Below are positions 45,559 through 58,190 of a stretch of 64,000 nt of DNA, piece by piece. Positions within the stretch are counted from its first letter, which is position 1. Every line of letters begins with the position of its first letter. The DNA lies in contig SZWC01002410.1 in assembly GCA_023375785.1 (NCBI GenBank), positions 4,780 through 68,779 of the forward strand, given 5' to 3'. The DNA comes from Penium margaritaceum. Lineage: Eukaryota > Streptophyta > Zygnematophyceae > Desmidiales > Peniaceae. The position numbers were made by a program, and so were the translations under genes. Below the pieces are notes generated by a model, which was not told the origin of the DNA, did no database searches, and saw only the letters and a list, made by a program, of their open reading frames with translations.

Positions 45559-46283
45559 TGTTGGGAAAGGAGCCATCCGGCTTTGTTTCAGGTCAACGGG
45601 AGCAAGTTCCAGGAAACTACCAGATGCGTGCTCCACTTCACCGTTGGGAAGACCAGGTGCCAAAATGTCTATGGTCCAAGTTTGAGGCCGATCCAACGGT
45701 CGGATTCTGAGATATGAATTTTCGTAGTTTTCAGGGTCATCGACCGCCGATATCCGGATGACCATGGGCGATGGCTCCATACCTTAACCTGAGAAAAGAA
45801 AAAGGCAAGAGATCTAGGGTCAAAAACTGATGGGAGAAATATCCAAAAAGGTCCTTGGTCTAAGGATTGCCTTGTCAGAGTGTGCTGACTAGGATAAAGG
45901 TACTTTTCCTTACTTTTTAGGTAAGGTGAGATCCTTGTGTGCTAACCATGGACACCAGGCAATTCTCTATGAGATTGTGGCTTATGTGACCACTAGGAGT
46001 ATGCCATGAGAGCATTTTCTAGCTCTCTAGGTCGTGTGTGGGTGGTCAGCCTGATTGCTAGGCTGATTTCCTCCCTTGTGTGAGATTATGGACTCTAGTA
46101 TGTGAGCCTTAGCCTCCATGGCTAAGTGGTGTGGCTTGTGAGAGGGCTGATTTGCCCAAGCTGTAGCTCTCTATGTACTCCATCATTTTGAGTGATTGAA
46201 CAACCATTCTTCAGCACAAGTGATGCCCTTCCAATCACACATGCTCGCTGCTCCAAGGCTCCCTCTCTCCTCCAGATCCAACA
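45559..46283 (+). repeat. 5' LTR of A8 (725 bp)
   Basis: It runs from TGTTGGG to CCAACA. The U3 hairpin at 46046-46066 is the consensus form. Confidence 0.92.
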
Positions 46284-46928
46284 TTTGATATCAGAGCCAA
46301 GTTCTGCCACTTTCAGCCAGCACAGGCCGTCATTTGGAGAGTGACAGGTTAGGCTGAAACCTTTACCAGATTTGAAAATCAACCACAAGATTGTCAATAT
46401 CAAGAGACAAACTTGCCAACGAGCCCAAGATTACGAAGATCCAACGATCAGATTGACAGTTATGCTCAAAACAAGGTCGGCCAGGGCTACATTCTTCTCT
46501 ATGAGTAAGACCGTCTCCTTGTGATGACCATAACTCTCGTTTCTTTGTCAAATGTAAAATGTGACACATGCGAATTGTAGTAATTTTCCTAAGCTTTTTA
46601 TTGGTGCAAAAATATTTGCATTCCATTGATCCGTTTGGGAGAAACGCTGTTTACAAGCTGGCTGGTCTGTGTTGGACTAGGAGTAGAAGCATACCCTGTT
46701 TTCAAGAGGGCATATTGTTTAAAATTCCCTCTTAATGACCATGTTTCATGGTTCGATCTAAAAGGTTTTGAGCTGAATTTTCTAGTAGTGGGCTCCATTA
46801 TCCCAAATTCCCAGTCTGGTGGCATCTATAGTCGATTTTCTATCAGATAGATTTGTGGTAGAAGCTACCGTAGAAGAAGGGGTAGCGCCGCCATCCAAGG
46901 GCAGCGCTGAGCATAACCAAGGCTCAAA

Positions 46929-47624
46929 ATGGCAGCAGCTGGCATTATGACAGCAGCCCAGTCTTTGGAGAGGCTAGAGGGACGTGCCAACTTCACGTTT
47001 GTGAAAATCTGTACCCCCCTCCTTTTGGAGGAGTGGGGCTTGTAGGAGATGGTGAGCGGCGACGACCCTACTCCAGTTCCACAGGCAAAAGGCATCACCC
47101 CAGCGTAGGAAGTGGCGGGGAAGACACCGCAAAAGGGTGCAGCTGATGCGGGTTCTTCTGCAGCCGTACCAGCGGCGTATGAGGTGTGGAAGAAAAAGGA
47201 CAGGCAGGCCTATAGGTTGCCTTTCAATACCATCTTCAACCCACATATTCAGTATGTGAGTGACAAGGCTACTGCAGAGGAGGGATGGGATACGTTGTGC
47301 AAAAAGTATGAGAGCAAAGATCTTGCATTCCTCATGCTTTTGGAGGAAAAGATGATGGCGTTGAAAATACAGGATGGTGAAGGGATGAATGCGTATTTGG
47401 AGAGGGCAAAGGAGCTGGCGAAGCAACTGAGAACGGCCGGAAATCATGTGGAAGAGACGCGCTTCATCCTCCTCTTGTTCAGGACACTCCCAACCAGCTA
47501 CGACACAGTGCGAGAGACGCTAGAATGCCAGCCAACTCTCGACCTCGACTTCATCTGCACACACCTGGTGCAGGTAGAATTGTGTCGCTATGCAGCAAAA
47601 CATAATGGCGGCGGCAGCAGTTAA
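46929..47624 (+). pseudogene. gag: gag fossil of A8
   Basis: Family A start (MAAAGI) and the body from 47112 (KKKDRQAYRL, LMLLEEKMMALKIQDGEG). The knuckle remnant lies at about 47700-47745. It is broken. Confidence 0.8.
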
Positions 47625-47859
47625 GCACCTTTTGTGGCCATGAGCTCACGCAACCAGCAGCAGTAGTAGCAGTCTGGGCAGCAGAGGCAGAAAGAAAGGC
47701 AAATGCCACTACTGCCAAACAGAGGGATACAACAAAAAGGAGTGTTTCAAGCTCTAGAGAGACTAGAAGGAGCAGCAGCAGTAATAGTCATCGCATTAGT
47801 AGCTGCAAAAGCAGCAGTAGCGGCAGTAGTAGCAGCAATAGCAGCAAAACCAAGCCGGT

Positions 47860-49306
47860 GTGCGCCACTTTAGCAATATGAATGTGGCCAAGGAGGTACG
47901 CAACTGTCTCTTCATGGCAAAGTCTGACATGTCGCAGGTGGAGAAGGCGAATCTCGCATGGTACAAGGACTCAGGATGTACCAAGAGTCTGACGCACCAC
48001 AAGGAGTGGTTCACGCAGCTGCTCTCCATTCCCCCCCGTCCGATTGATTTGGGTGATGATCCGGTGGTGTATGCTAAGGGGATTGGGATTGTGCAGATGT
48101 GGTTGGACACCCCACGTGGCATTGAGGTGGGAGTGTTCCATGGCGTGCTATATGTACCTGATGTTGCATTCAACCTCCTCTCAGTCTCCTCTCTTACAAA
48201 CAAAGGACTGCGCGTCGTCTTCGATGATGACTATGGCTACATTCTTAACAAGGATACAAGAGAGGAGTTGGCCAGGTCGGTGAAGGAGGGCAACATGTAC
48301 CGCCTGCTGGGATCGACCAAGATCTTGCGTGAGCACAATCTTGCAGCAGTGGTGCAGGAGACAGATGGCGAGATCTGGCATGCACACTACGGCCACATCG
48401 ACATGCGCACCTTGCGGCAGCTTCAATGAAAACAGATGGTGCGTGACCTGCCTACCATCATTAACTTTGAGCAGCAGTTGTGCATCGACTGTTTGGAGGG
48501 GAAGCAGCACCAGGAGGCATTTTCTGGAGCAGGAAAGCATGCGAAGCAGGTGTTGGAGCTGGTCCACACGGACTTGTGTGGACCGATACAAACCCAGAAC
48601 TTTAGAGGCTCTAGGTATTTCCTGACCTTCATTGATTATTTCAGCCGTTACACTGTTGTGTACTTCCTTTCTTTGGCGGACCAGTGCTTTGACAGGTTCA
48701 AGGAGTTCAAGGCGATGGTGGACAACCAGAGTGACAAGAAGATCAAAGCGTTGCGCACCGATCGCGGTGGAGAGTACCTAAGCAAGGAGTTCTTGGACTA
48801 CCCACAGCAGCTGGCATCAAGGCGTAGTGTACCGTGCCGTACTCACTACAACAGAACAGTGTAGCAGAACGCGCCAACCATACTATTGTGAAGTCGGTGC
48901 GCTCCATGCTGCACGCGGCTCGGCTGACCTACGACTTCTGGGCTGAAGCCGTGAGCACTGCGGTCTACATCAAGAACTGTAGTCCAACTAAGATGCTAGA
49001 GCAAATAACGCCGTACGAGGCGTAGTTCGGCAAGAAGCCGAGCGTGGGTCATCTTTGAGCATTTGGCAGCCTGGCGCACATACACGTGCCCAAGGAGAAG
49101 CGGCAGATTTGGGACGCAAGGAGTGCGCAGATGCTGATGATTGGCTACGACGTTGCAAGCAAGGCCTATCGCCTCCACGAGAGCGATACAGGACATGTCA
49201 TCATCTCTAGTGACATTGTCTTCAACAAGAGCAACATCATCGGCACCAACATTGTCTGTGAAGAGTCAGCAGATCCAGCAGTTGACAAGACAGTGGGAAC
49301 ATAAAT
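47860..49306 (+). pseudogene. pol: pol fossil of A8, first part (protease, integrase)
   Basis: Protease AWYKDSGCTKSLTHHKEWF (about 47958-48010), link (to 48429), integrase zinc domain (48370-48530) and DDE core (48436-48864, [15 protein letters not shown]). The C-terminal part ends in the hinge at 49306. It is broken. Confidence 0.86.
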
Positions 49307-50045
49307 TGTTGGGAAAGGAGCCATCTGGCTCAGTTTCAGGTCCACAAGAGCAAGTTCCAAAGAAATTACCAGATGCCTGCTCTGATCGCCGATCCGACTT
49401 CACCATTTGAAAGATCAGGTGGCAAAATGTCTACGGTTCAAGTTTGAGGCCGATCCAACGGTCGGATTGGGAGATATGAATTTTCGAAGTTTCAGGGGTC
49501 ATGGACCGTCGATGTCTGGGTGGGCATGGGTGATGGCTCCATGCCTTAGCCTGAGAAAAGAAAAAGGCAAGAGGTCCAGGGTCAAGACCTGATGGGAGAA
49601 ATATCCAAAAAGGTCCTTGGTCTTAGGATTGCCTTGTCAGAGTGTGCTGACTAGGATAAAGGTACCTCTCCTTACTTTTTAGGTGAGGTGAGATCCTTGT
49701 GTGCTAGCCATGGACACATGGCGATTCTCCATGGGTTTGTGGGTTATGTGACCACTAGGAGTGTGCCATGAGAGCATTCTCTAGGTCTCTAGGACGTGTG
49801 TAAGTAGTCAGCCTGATTGCTAGGCTGATTTCCTCCCTTGTGTGAGATTATGGACTCTAGTGTGTGAGCTTTAGCCTCCATGGCTAAGTGGTGTGGCTTG
49901 TGAGAGGGCTGACTTGCCCAAGCTCTAGCTCTATATGTACTCCATCATTTTGAGTGATTGAACAACAATTCTTCAGCACAAGTGATGCCCTTCTAATCAC
50001 ACATGCTCGCTGCTCCAAGGCTCCCTCTCTCCTCAAGTTCCAACA
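49307..50045 (+). repeat. 5' LTR of A9 (739 bp)
   Basis: It runs from TGTTGGG to CCAACA. Hairpin 49808-49828, TATA-like TATATGT at 49932-49938, U5 to 50045. It serves as the reference family A LTR. Confidence 0.95.
49932..49938 (+). promoter_or_regulatory. TATA-like box of the family A LTR
   Basis: TATATGT within CTCTATATGTACTCC, about 107 bp before the LTR end and conserved in nearly all A LTRs. If it is used, R plus U5 is short and the hairpins upstream lie in U3. Confidence 0.5.
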
Positions 50046-50047
50046 TT

Positions 50048-50060
50048 TGGTATCAGAGCC
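50048..50060 (+). promoter_or_regulatory. tRNA-Met 3'-end primer site of A9
   Basis: TGGTATCAGAGCC, two bases after the LTR, complementary to the 3' end of plant initiator tRNA-Met. This is the usual plant copia primer. Confidence 0.92.
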
Positions 50061-50692
50061 AAGTTCTACCACTTCCAGCCAGCACAGGCCATCACTTTGA
50101 GAGTGACGGGTTGGGGTACAACCTTCACCAGATTTGACAATCGACCACAAGATCTTCAAGTTCAGGAGACAAGCTTTCCAACGAGCCCAAGATCGCGAAG
50201 ATCCAACGGTCGGATTGAGAGTTATGCTGAAAACGAGGTCGGCCAGGGCTACACTCTTCTCTATGAGTAAGACTGTCCCCTTGTGATGACCATAACTCTC
50301 TCGTTTCTTTGTGAAATTTAAAAAGTGGCACATGCGAATTGTAGTATTCTTCCTAAGCTTTTCATTGATGCAAAATTATTTGCATTCCATTGATTCGTTT
50401 GGGAGAAACGCCGTTTACAAACTGGCTGGTCTGAGTTGGAGTAGGAGCAGAAGCATACCCTGTTTTCAAGAGGGCATATCTTTTGAAATCCCCTGTTGAT
50501 GACCCTGTTTTATGGGTCGATCTGAAAGTTTTTGAGCTGAATTTTCCAGTGGTGGGCTCAGTTTTTCAAAATTCCCAGTCTGCTGGCACCTAAAGTCCAT
50601 TTTCGGTCAGACAGATTTCTGGCAGAAGCAGCAGCAGAAGCAGGGGTAGCGCCGCCATCCAAGGGCAGCGCTGAGCATCACCAAGGCTCAAA

Positions 50693-51620
50693 ATGGCAGC
50701 AGCTGGCGCTGTGACAGCAGCCTAGCCTTTGGAGAGGCTGGAGGGACGCGCAAACTTCACGTTTTGGAAGATCCGTACCCGCCTCCTTTTGGAGGAGAGG
50801 GGCTTGTGGGAGGTGGTGAGCGGCGACGAGCCGGCTCCAGTTCCACAGGCAAAAGGCATCACTACAGCGCAGGTGGTGGCGGGGAAGATGCCGCAAAAGG
50901 GTACAGCTGATGCGGGTTCTTCTGCAGCTGTACTAGCGACGTACGAGGAGTGGAAGAAGAAGGACAGGCAGGCCTACAGGTTGCTTGTTAACACCATCTC
51001 CAACCCGCATCTTCAGTATGTGAGTGACAAGGCTACTGCAAATGAGGGGTGGGACACGTTGTGCAAGAAGTATGAGAGCAAGGATCCTGCATTCCTCATG
51101 CTTTTGGAGGAAAAGATGATGGCGCTGAAAATGCAGGGTGGTGAAGGGATGGACGCGTATCTAGACAGGGCAAAGAAGCTGGCGAAGCAGCTGAGAGCGG
51201 CTGGCAACCCTGTGGAAGAGACGCGCTTCATCCTCCTCTTGCTGAGGGGAGTCCCAACTAGCTACGACACGGTACGAGAGATGCTAGAGTGCCAGCCAAC
51301 TCTCGACCTCGACTTCATTTGCGCACACCTGGTGCAGGTGGAATTGCGTCGCAATGCAGCAAAGCGCAATGGCGGCAGCAGCAGTGAAGCAGCTTTCATG
51401 GCCATGGGCTCACGCAACCAGTAGCAGTAGCAGTCCGGGCAGCAGAGAGGCAAGAAGAAGGGCAAGTGCCACTATTGCCAGAAAGAGGGGCACTACAACA
51501 AAGAGTGCTTCAAGTTCAAGAGGGACCAGAAGGAGCAGCAACAGCAGCAGCAGGAAAAGCAGCAATCTCCATAGCAACAGCAGCAGCAGTCACAGCAACG
51601 CTAGCAGCAGCAGCAGCAGC
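50693..51620 (+). pseudogene. gag: gag fossil of A9 with CAG-rich linker
   Basis: The frame from 50693 (MAAAGAV) gives the gag body (LEGRANFTFWKIRTRLLLEE, LMLLEEKMMALKMQGGEG). The knuckle CHYCQKEGHYNKEC lies at about 51466-51507, and a CAG-rich polyglutamine linker at 51535-51620. It is broken. Confidence 0.86.
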
Positions 51621-52211
51621 AGAACCAGACTGGCGTGCGCCATTTTGGCAACATGAACGTTGCCAAGGAGGTGCGCGACCGCCTCTTCATGGCAAAGTCT
51701 GACATGTCGCAGAAGGAAAAGGCGGATCTGGCGTGGTACAAGGACTCGGGGTGTACCAAGAGTCTGACGCACCACAAGGAGTGCTTCACGCAGCTGCTCT
51801 CCTTTCCACCCTGTCCAATTGCTTTGGGTGATGATCGGGTGGTGTATGCTGAGGGGATTGGGATTGTGGAGATGTGGTTGGAGACCCCGCGTGGCATTGA
51901 AGTGGGAGTNAGCAGCAGCAGCAGAACCAGACTGGCGTGCGCCATTTTGGCAACATGAACGTTGCCAAGGAGGTGCGCGACCGCCTCTTCATGGCAAAGT
52001 CTGACATGTCGCAGAAGGAAAAGGCGGATCTGGCGTGGTACAAGGACTCGGGGTGTACCAAGAGTCTGACGCACCACAAGGAGTGCTTCACGCAGCTGCT
52101 CTCCTTTCCACCCTGTCCAATTGCTTTGGGTGATGATCGGGTGGTGTATGCTGAGGGGATTGGGATTGTGGAGATGTGGTTGGAGACCCCGCGTGGCATT
52201 GAAGTGGGAGT
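51609..52211. other. Unmerged contig overlap around N at 51910
   Basis: Bases 51609-51909 recur as 51911-52211 in the protease region of A9. The copy begins in the CAG-rich linker. Confidence 0.88.
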
Positions 52212-55200
52212 TTTCCATGGCGTCCTGTATGTGCTTGATGCTGCGTTCAACCTTCTCTCAGTGTCCTCTCTCACCAACACAAGACTACGCGTTTTCTTCG
52301 ATGATGACTATGGCTACATCCTCAACAAGGAAACAGGAGAGGAGTTGGCCAAGTCGGTGAAGGAGGGCGACATGTACCGCCTGCTGGGGGCGACCAAGAT
52401 CCCGCGTGAGCAGAGTCTTGCAGCAGTGGTGCAGGCGACAGATGGTGAGATCTGGCATGCGCGCTACGGCCACGTCGGCATGCGCGCCTTGTAGCAGCTT
52501 GAAGCAAAGCAGATGGTGCGCGACCTGCCTACCATCTCTAACTTTGAGCAGCAGTTATGTATTGGCTGTTTGGAGGGGAAGCAGCATCACGCGGCATTCT
52601 CTGGAGCAGAGGAGCGTGCGAAAGAGGTGTTGGAGCTGGTCCACACTGACTTGTGCAGACCGATGCAGACCCAGAGCTTTGGAGGCTCTAGGTATTTTCT
52701 CACCTTCATTGATGATTTCAGCCGTTACACTGCTGTGTACTTCCTTTCCTCCAAGGACCAGGACAAGTTCAAGGAGTTCAAGGCCATGGTGGAGAACCAA
52801 TCTGGCAAGAAGATTAAGGCGTTACGCAGCGACCGCAGTGGAGAGTACCTGAGCAAGGAATTCCAGGACTACCTTGCAGCAGCAGGCATCAAGGCGCAGC
52901 GTACCGCGCCGTACTCGCCGCACCAGAACGGTGTAGCAGAACGCGCCAACAGTACCATTGTGGAGTCGGCGCGCTCCATGCTGCACGCGGCTCGGCTGAC
53001 CTACGACTTCTGGGCTGAAGCCGTGAGCACTGCGGTCTACATCAAGAACCGTAGTCCAACTAAGGCACTGGAGCAGATGACGCCGTACGAGGCGTGGTTC
53101 GGCAAGAAGCCAAGCGTAGGTGATCTTCGCGCGTTTGGCAGCTTGGCCCACATGCACGTGCCAAAGGAGAAGCGGCAAAAGTGGGACGCGAATAGTGCGC
53201 AGATGCTGATGATTGGCTACGACGTAGCAAGCAAGGTGTATCGCCGCTACGAGAGGAATAAAGGCCACGTCATCATCTCCAGGGATGTCGTCTTCAACAA
53301 GAGCAACGTCATGGGCACCAACATTGTGTGTGAAGAGGCAGCAGAACCAGCAGCTGACGAGACAGTGGGAGCAGAAATTCTCCCTGACCCAGTTTCTCCC
53401 GATCCTTCCTCTACTGTGACAGTGGGAGAATCACTCTACTCTCCCATGTCTGATGTTGCAGATACAGCAGCCTCATCGGCAGAAGCAGAGGAGGGAGAGG
53501 TAGCACCACCAGCAGCAGCAGTTGTGCCAGCAGCACCGCGCCAGCCGCCCGCTAACGCTCCAGCACCAGGTCGCAGGTACCCTCTTAGGGTGCGTTACAA
53601 GCCTGGTGAGTGCGGCCATTTCTAGATGCTGCAGAAACCAGAACAGATGAACGTCGCAGTTGCAGCAGATTCAGATGAGCCAACATCATACAAGGAGGCC
53701 ATGGCTGCACCGGATGCAGCAGATTGGGTGCAAGCCGTGCAGCAGGAGATACAGTCGCTGCTGGACAATGGCACGTGGGAGCTGACTGAGCGTCCACCAG
53801 GACGTAAGGTGATCAAGTGCAAGTGGGTATTCAAGAAGAAGCAGGGAGCTGATGGTAACCTGGAAAAGTACAAGGCGAGGGTGGTCGCCTAGGGCTACTC
53901 GCAGCAGGAGGGCATCGACTACACAGAAACTTTTGCCCCTGTTGCAAAGTTTGCCTCTGTGCGCACGCTCCTTTCTTATGCAGCAGCTGAGGACTTCGAG
54001 GTTCACCACATGGATGTCAAGACGGCATTCTTGAATGGTGACTTGGAGGAGGAGATGTACATGGAGCAGCCAGAGGGGTTCGTCATGGATGGCCAGGAGC
54101 ACCTGGTCTGCAAGTTGCAGAAGTAACTGTACGGCCTGAAGCAAGCGTCGCGTGCTTGGAACCAAAAGTTGGATGCAGCGTTGCAGTGCATGGGGTTTGA
54201 GCGCAGCGAGTGTGACTACTGCGTGTATCGCTCGCAGCATGAGCATGAGATCCTCATCATCATTGTCTATGTGGATGACATGCTCCTCCTTTCCAACAGC
54301 ATGTCTACATTGCAGGAGTTCAAGGAAGCCATGCAGGAGCGCTTCCAGATGTCTGATCTCGGGGAGGCATCATACTTCCTCGGTATCCAGATCACGCGTG
54401 ACCGCAAGTCACGCTCTCTCGCTGTAGCAGAGCCGCTACATTAAGGATGTTTTGCAGCGGTTTGGTATGGCAGAGGAAAAACCCATCGGCACGCCGATGG
54501 AGACGCGACAGTACCTCATGAGCTTCAATGGAGAAGCAAATGCAGCTGAGCGGCAGAAGTACCAGAGCGCCGCCGGCAGTCTCATGTACCTGATGGTGGC
54601 AACCAGGCCGGACCTCGCACACACTGTGAGCACTGTGAGCCAGCACATGGCTAATCGCGGACCGGAGCACCAGAAGGCAGTGAAGCGGATCTTCCGCTAC
54701 CTTGCTGGAACCATCAACATCGGCATCACCTACAACGGCAATGACAACAGCATCATCGGCTACACAGACGCAGATTGGGCTTCAAACCCTAAGGACCGCA
54801 AATCCATCTCTGGACATGTGTTGCTCATGAATGGTGGAGCCATCAGTTGGTGCAGCATGCGGCAGGAGGTCGTGGCGACCTCGAGCACAGAAGCTGAGTA
54901 CGTATCTCTCAGCTTTGGAGCCAAGGAAGCAGTTTGGCTCCAACGTCTCATGGCAGAGATGAGTGAGAGTGCAGCAGTTCCAGTTCCTGTGCGCGTCGAC
55001 AACCAGAGCGCAATCACACTCGCCAAGAATCCTGAGCACCATGCACGCACCAAGCACATTCACATCGCATATCAATTCATCAGGCACATGGTGCAGGGGG
55101 GAGCTATCAAGCTGGAGTTTACTCCAACCAGCAAGCAGGTCGCTGATTTCTGCACCAGGCCCGTGACCCGTGAGAAGCAGCAGTTCTGCATGAAGGCATG

Positions 55201-55219
55201 TGGACTCAACCCACTCTGA
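51635..55219 (+). pseudogene. pol: pol fossil of A9
   Basis: Protease AWYKDSGCTKSLTHHKECF (appears twice because of the overlap at N 51910), integrase from 52440 (zinc domain CIGCLEGKQHHAAF; core HTDLCRPMQTQSFGG, FIDDFSRYTAV, NGVAERANSTI), hinge 53300-53600, RT 53700-54440 (VYVDDMLLLS) and RNase H 54452-55219 (ATSSTEAEYVSLSFGAKEA). It is broken in several places; one 370-codon frame covers the integrase. Confidence 0.9.
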
Positions 55220-55238
55220 CTGCGGCAAAGTGGGAGAT

Positions 55239-56323
55239 TGTTGGGAAAGGGCCATCTGGCTCAGTTTCTGGTCCACAAGAGCAAGTTCCAGGAAAGTACC
55301 AGATGCCTGCTCCGATCGCCGATCCAATTTCACCATTTGAAAGATCAGGTGGCAAAATGTCTACGGTCCAAGTTTGAGGCCGATCCAACGGTCGGATTGG
55401 GAGATATGAATTTTCGAAGTTTCGGGGGTCATGGACCGTCGATGTCTGGGTGGGCATGGGTGATGGCTCCATGCCTTAGCCTGAGAAAAGAAAAAGGCAA
55501 GAGGTCCAGGGTCAAGACCTGATGGGAGAAATATCCAAAAAGGTCCTTGGTCTTAGGATTGCCTTGTCAGAGTGTGCTGACTAGGATAAAGGTACCTCTC
55601 CTTACTTTTTAGGTGAGGTGAGATCCTTGTGTGCTAGCCATGGACACATGGCGATTCTCCATGGGTTTGTGGGTTATGTGACCACTAGGAGTGTGCCATG
55701 AGAGCATTCTCTAGCTCTCTAGGTCNGCCGATCCAACGGTCGGATTGGGAGATATGAATTTTCGAAGTTTCGGGGGTCATGGACCGTCGATGTCTGGGTG
55801 GGCATGGGTGATGGCTCCATGCCTTAGCCTGAGAAAAGAAAAAGGCAAGAGGTCCAGGGTCAAGACCTGATGGGAGAAATATCCAAAAAGGTCCTTGGTC
55901 TTAGGATTGCCTTGTCAGAGTGTGCTGACTAGGATAAAGGTACCTCTCCTTACTTTTTAGGTGAGGTGAGATCCTTGTGTGCTAGCCATGGACACATGGC
56001 GATTCTCCATGGGTTTGTGGGTTATGTGACCACTAGGAGTGTACCATGAGAGCATTCTCTAGCTCTCTTGGTCGTGTGTAAGTCGTCAGCCTGATTGCTA
56101 GGCTGATTTCCTCCCTTGTGTGAGATTATGGACTCTAGTGTGTGAGCCTTAGCCTCCATGGCTAAGTGGTGTGGCTTGTGAGAGGGCTGACTTGCCCAAG
56201 CTCTAACTCTATATGTACTCCATCATTTTGAGTGATTGAACACCCATTATTCAGCACAAGTGATGCCCTTCCAATCACACATGCTCGCTGCTCGAAGGCT
56301 CCCTCTCTCCTCAAGTTCCAACA
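55239..56323 (+). repeat. 3' LTR of A9, with assembly overlap
   Basis: Family A LTR after the purine tract. 348 bp of its apparent length is overlap, leaving about 737 bp. Hairpin at 56086-56106. Confidence 0.92.
55379..56073. other. Unmerged contig overlap around N at 55726
   Basis: Bases 55379-55725 recur as 55727-56073. The copies differ at about two positions near the right end of the first copy, unlike the other five overlaps, where I saw no difference. Confidence 0.85.
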
Positions 56324-58170
56324 GAAATGCCTCCTAACCCATTCTCTTCCGATCCTTCCTCTACTGTGACAACAGGAGAATCACTCTACTCTCCCAGGTC
56401 TGATGTAGCAGATACAGCAGTCTCATCGGCAAAATCAGAGGAGGGAGATGTAGCACTACCACTACTAGCAGTTGTGCCAGCAGCACCGCGCCACCCGCCC
56501 GCTAACGCTCTAGCACCAGGTCGCAGGTACCCTCTTAGGGTGCCTTACAAGCCTGGTGAGCGCGGCCATTTTTGGATGCTGCAGAAACCAGAACAGATGA
56601 GCGTCGCACTTGTAGCAGATTCAGATGAGCCAACGTCATATAATGAGGCCATGGCTGCACCGGATGTAGCAGATTGGGCGCAAACTGCGCAGGAGGAGAT
56701 ATAGTCGTAGCTGGAGAACGGCACGTGGGAGCTCACTAAGCGTCCACCTCGACGTAAGGTGATCAAGTGCAAATGGGTGTTCAAGAAGAAACGGGGAGCA
56801 GATGGTAACCTAGAAAAGTACAAGGCGAGGCTGGTCGCCAAGGGCTACTCGCAGCAGTAGAGCATCAACTACACAAGAACTTTTACCCCTATTACAAAGT
56901 TTTCCTCTGTGCGCACGCTCCTCTCTTATGCAGCAGCTAAGGACTTTTAGGTTGACCACATGGATGTGAAGACGGCATTGTTGAATAGTGACTTGGAGGG
57001 GGAGATCTACATGGAGCGGCCGGAGGGATTCGTCATGGATGGCCAGGAGCACCTAGTTTGCAAGCTACAAAAGTCGCTGTACGGCCTCAAGCAAGCGTCG
57101 CGTGCTTGGAACCGGAAGTTGGATGCGGCGTTGCAGGGCATTCGCTTCGAAAGCAATGAGTGTGACTATAGCATCTATCGTTGGCAGCATGGTCATGAGG
57201 CGCTCATCATCATCGTCTATGTGGATGACATGCTCCTCCTTTCGAACAGCATGTCTGCGCTACAGGGGTTCAAGGAGGCCATGTAGGAGCGCTTCCAGAT
57301 GTCTGATCTCGGGGAGGCATCATACTTCCTCGATATCCAGATCACGCGTGACCGCAAATCACGCTCACTCTTGCTGTAGCAGATTCGTTACATCAAGGAT
57401 GTTTTGCAACGGTTTGGCATGGCAGAGGCAAAACCCATGGGCAAGCCGCTGGAGACGCAGTAGTACCTTGTGAGCTTCAATGGAGAAGCAAACACAGCTG
57501 AGCGGCAAAAGTACCAGAGTGCCGTCGGCAGCCTCATGTACCTCATGGTGGTAACGAGGCCGGACCTCGCACAGGCTCTTAGCGCTGTGAGCCAGAACAT
57601 GGCAAACACCGGAGTTGAGTACCAGAAGGCTGTGAAGCGGAATTTCCACTACCTTGTTGGAACCATTAATATCGGCATCACCTACAACGGCAACGACAAC
57701 AGCATCATCGGCTACACAGATGCAGATTGGGCTTCAAATCCTGAGAACCGTTAGTCCATATCTGAACATGTATTCCTCATGAATGGTGGGGCCATTAGCT
57801 GGTGTAGCAAGCGGCAGGTGGTCGTGGCCACCTGGAGCACAGAAGCTGAGTACGTCTCTCTCAGCTTTGGAGCCAAGGAAGCAGTTTAGCTCCAACGTCT
57901 CATGGCAGAGATGAGTGGGAGTGCAGCAGTTCCAGTTCCTATGCGCGAGGACAAGCAGAGAGCAATCGCACTCGCCAAGAATCCTGAGCACCATCCACGT
58001 ACCAAGTACATTGACATCGCACATCATTTCATCAGGCACATGGTGCAAGAGGGTGGTGTCAAGCTGAAGTTTACTCCAACCAGCAAGCAGGTCACTGATT
58101 TCTGCACCAAGCCAATGACCTGTGAGAAGCAGCAGTTGTGCATAAAGGAAGGTGGACTCAGCCCACTCTG
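56324..58170 (+). pseudogene. pol: pol fossil of A8, second part (hinge, RT, RNase H)
   Basis: RT shows MDVKTALLNSDLEGEIYMER and SLYGLKQASRAWNRKLDAAL. RNase H shows GYTDADWASNPENR and ends GGLSPL. It belongs to the same element as 47860-49306, shown by the target duplication around A9. It is broken. Confidence 0.87.
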
Positions 58171-58190
58171 ACTGCGGCAAAGTGGGAGAT

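Larger units (their letters stand above)
45559..49306 (+). mobile_element. A8, left part: family A element in the B8 LTR
   Basis: 5' LTR 45559-46283, primer-site remnant at about 46286, leader (to 46928), gag (46929-47624), CAG-rich linker (about 47770-47850), protease and integrase (47860-49306). It stops at A9 in the hinge and resumes at 56324. Target duplication TCCCT is exact (45554-45558 and 58929-58933). It is broken, with perhaps a dozen breaks in all. Confidence 0.94.
49307..56323 (+). mobile_element. A9: innermost, youngest family A element
   Basis: Complete-length A element: LTRs 49307-50045 and 55239-56323, primer site 50048-50060, leader, gag 50693 on, pol to 55219, purine tract 55227-55237. 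Target duplication TAAAT (49302-49306) versus GAAAT (56324-56328), and A8 hinge sequence continues across it. Two contig overlaps (N at 51910 and 55726) add about 650 bp; the true length is near 6.37 kb. By eye the LTR pair differs at about 20 sites, roughly 3%, the closest pair here. It is broken, with about half a dozen breaks. Confidence 0.95.
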
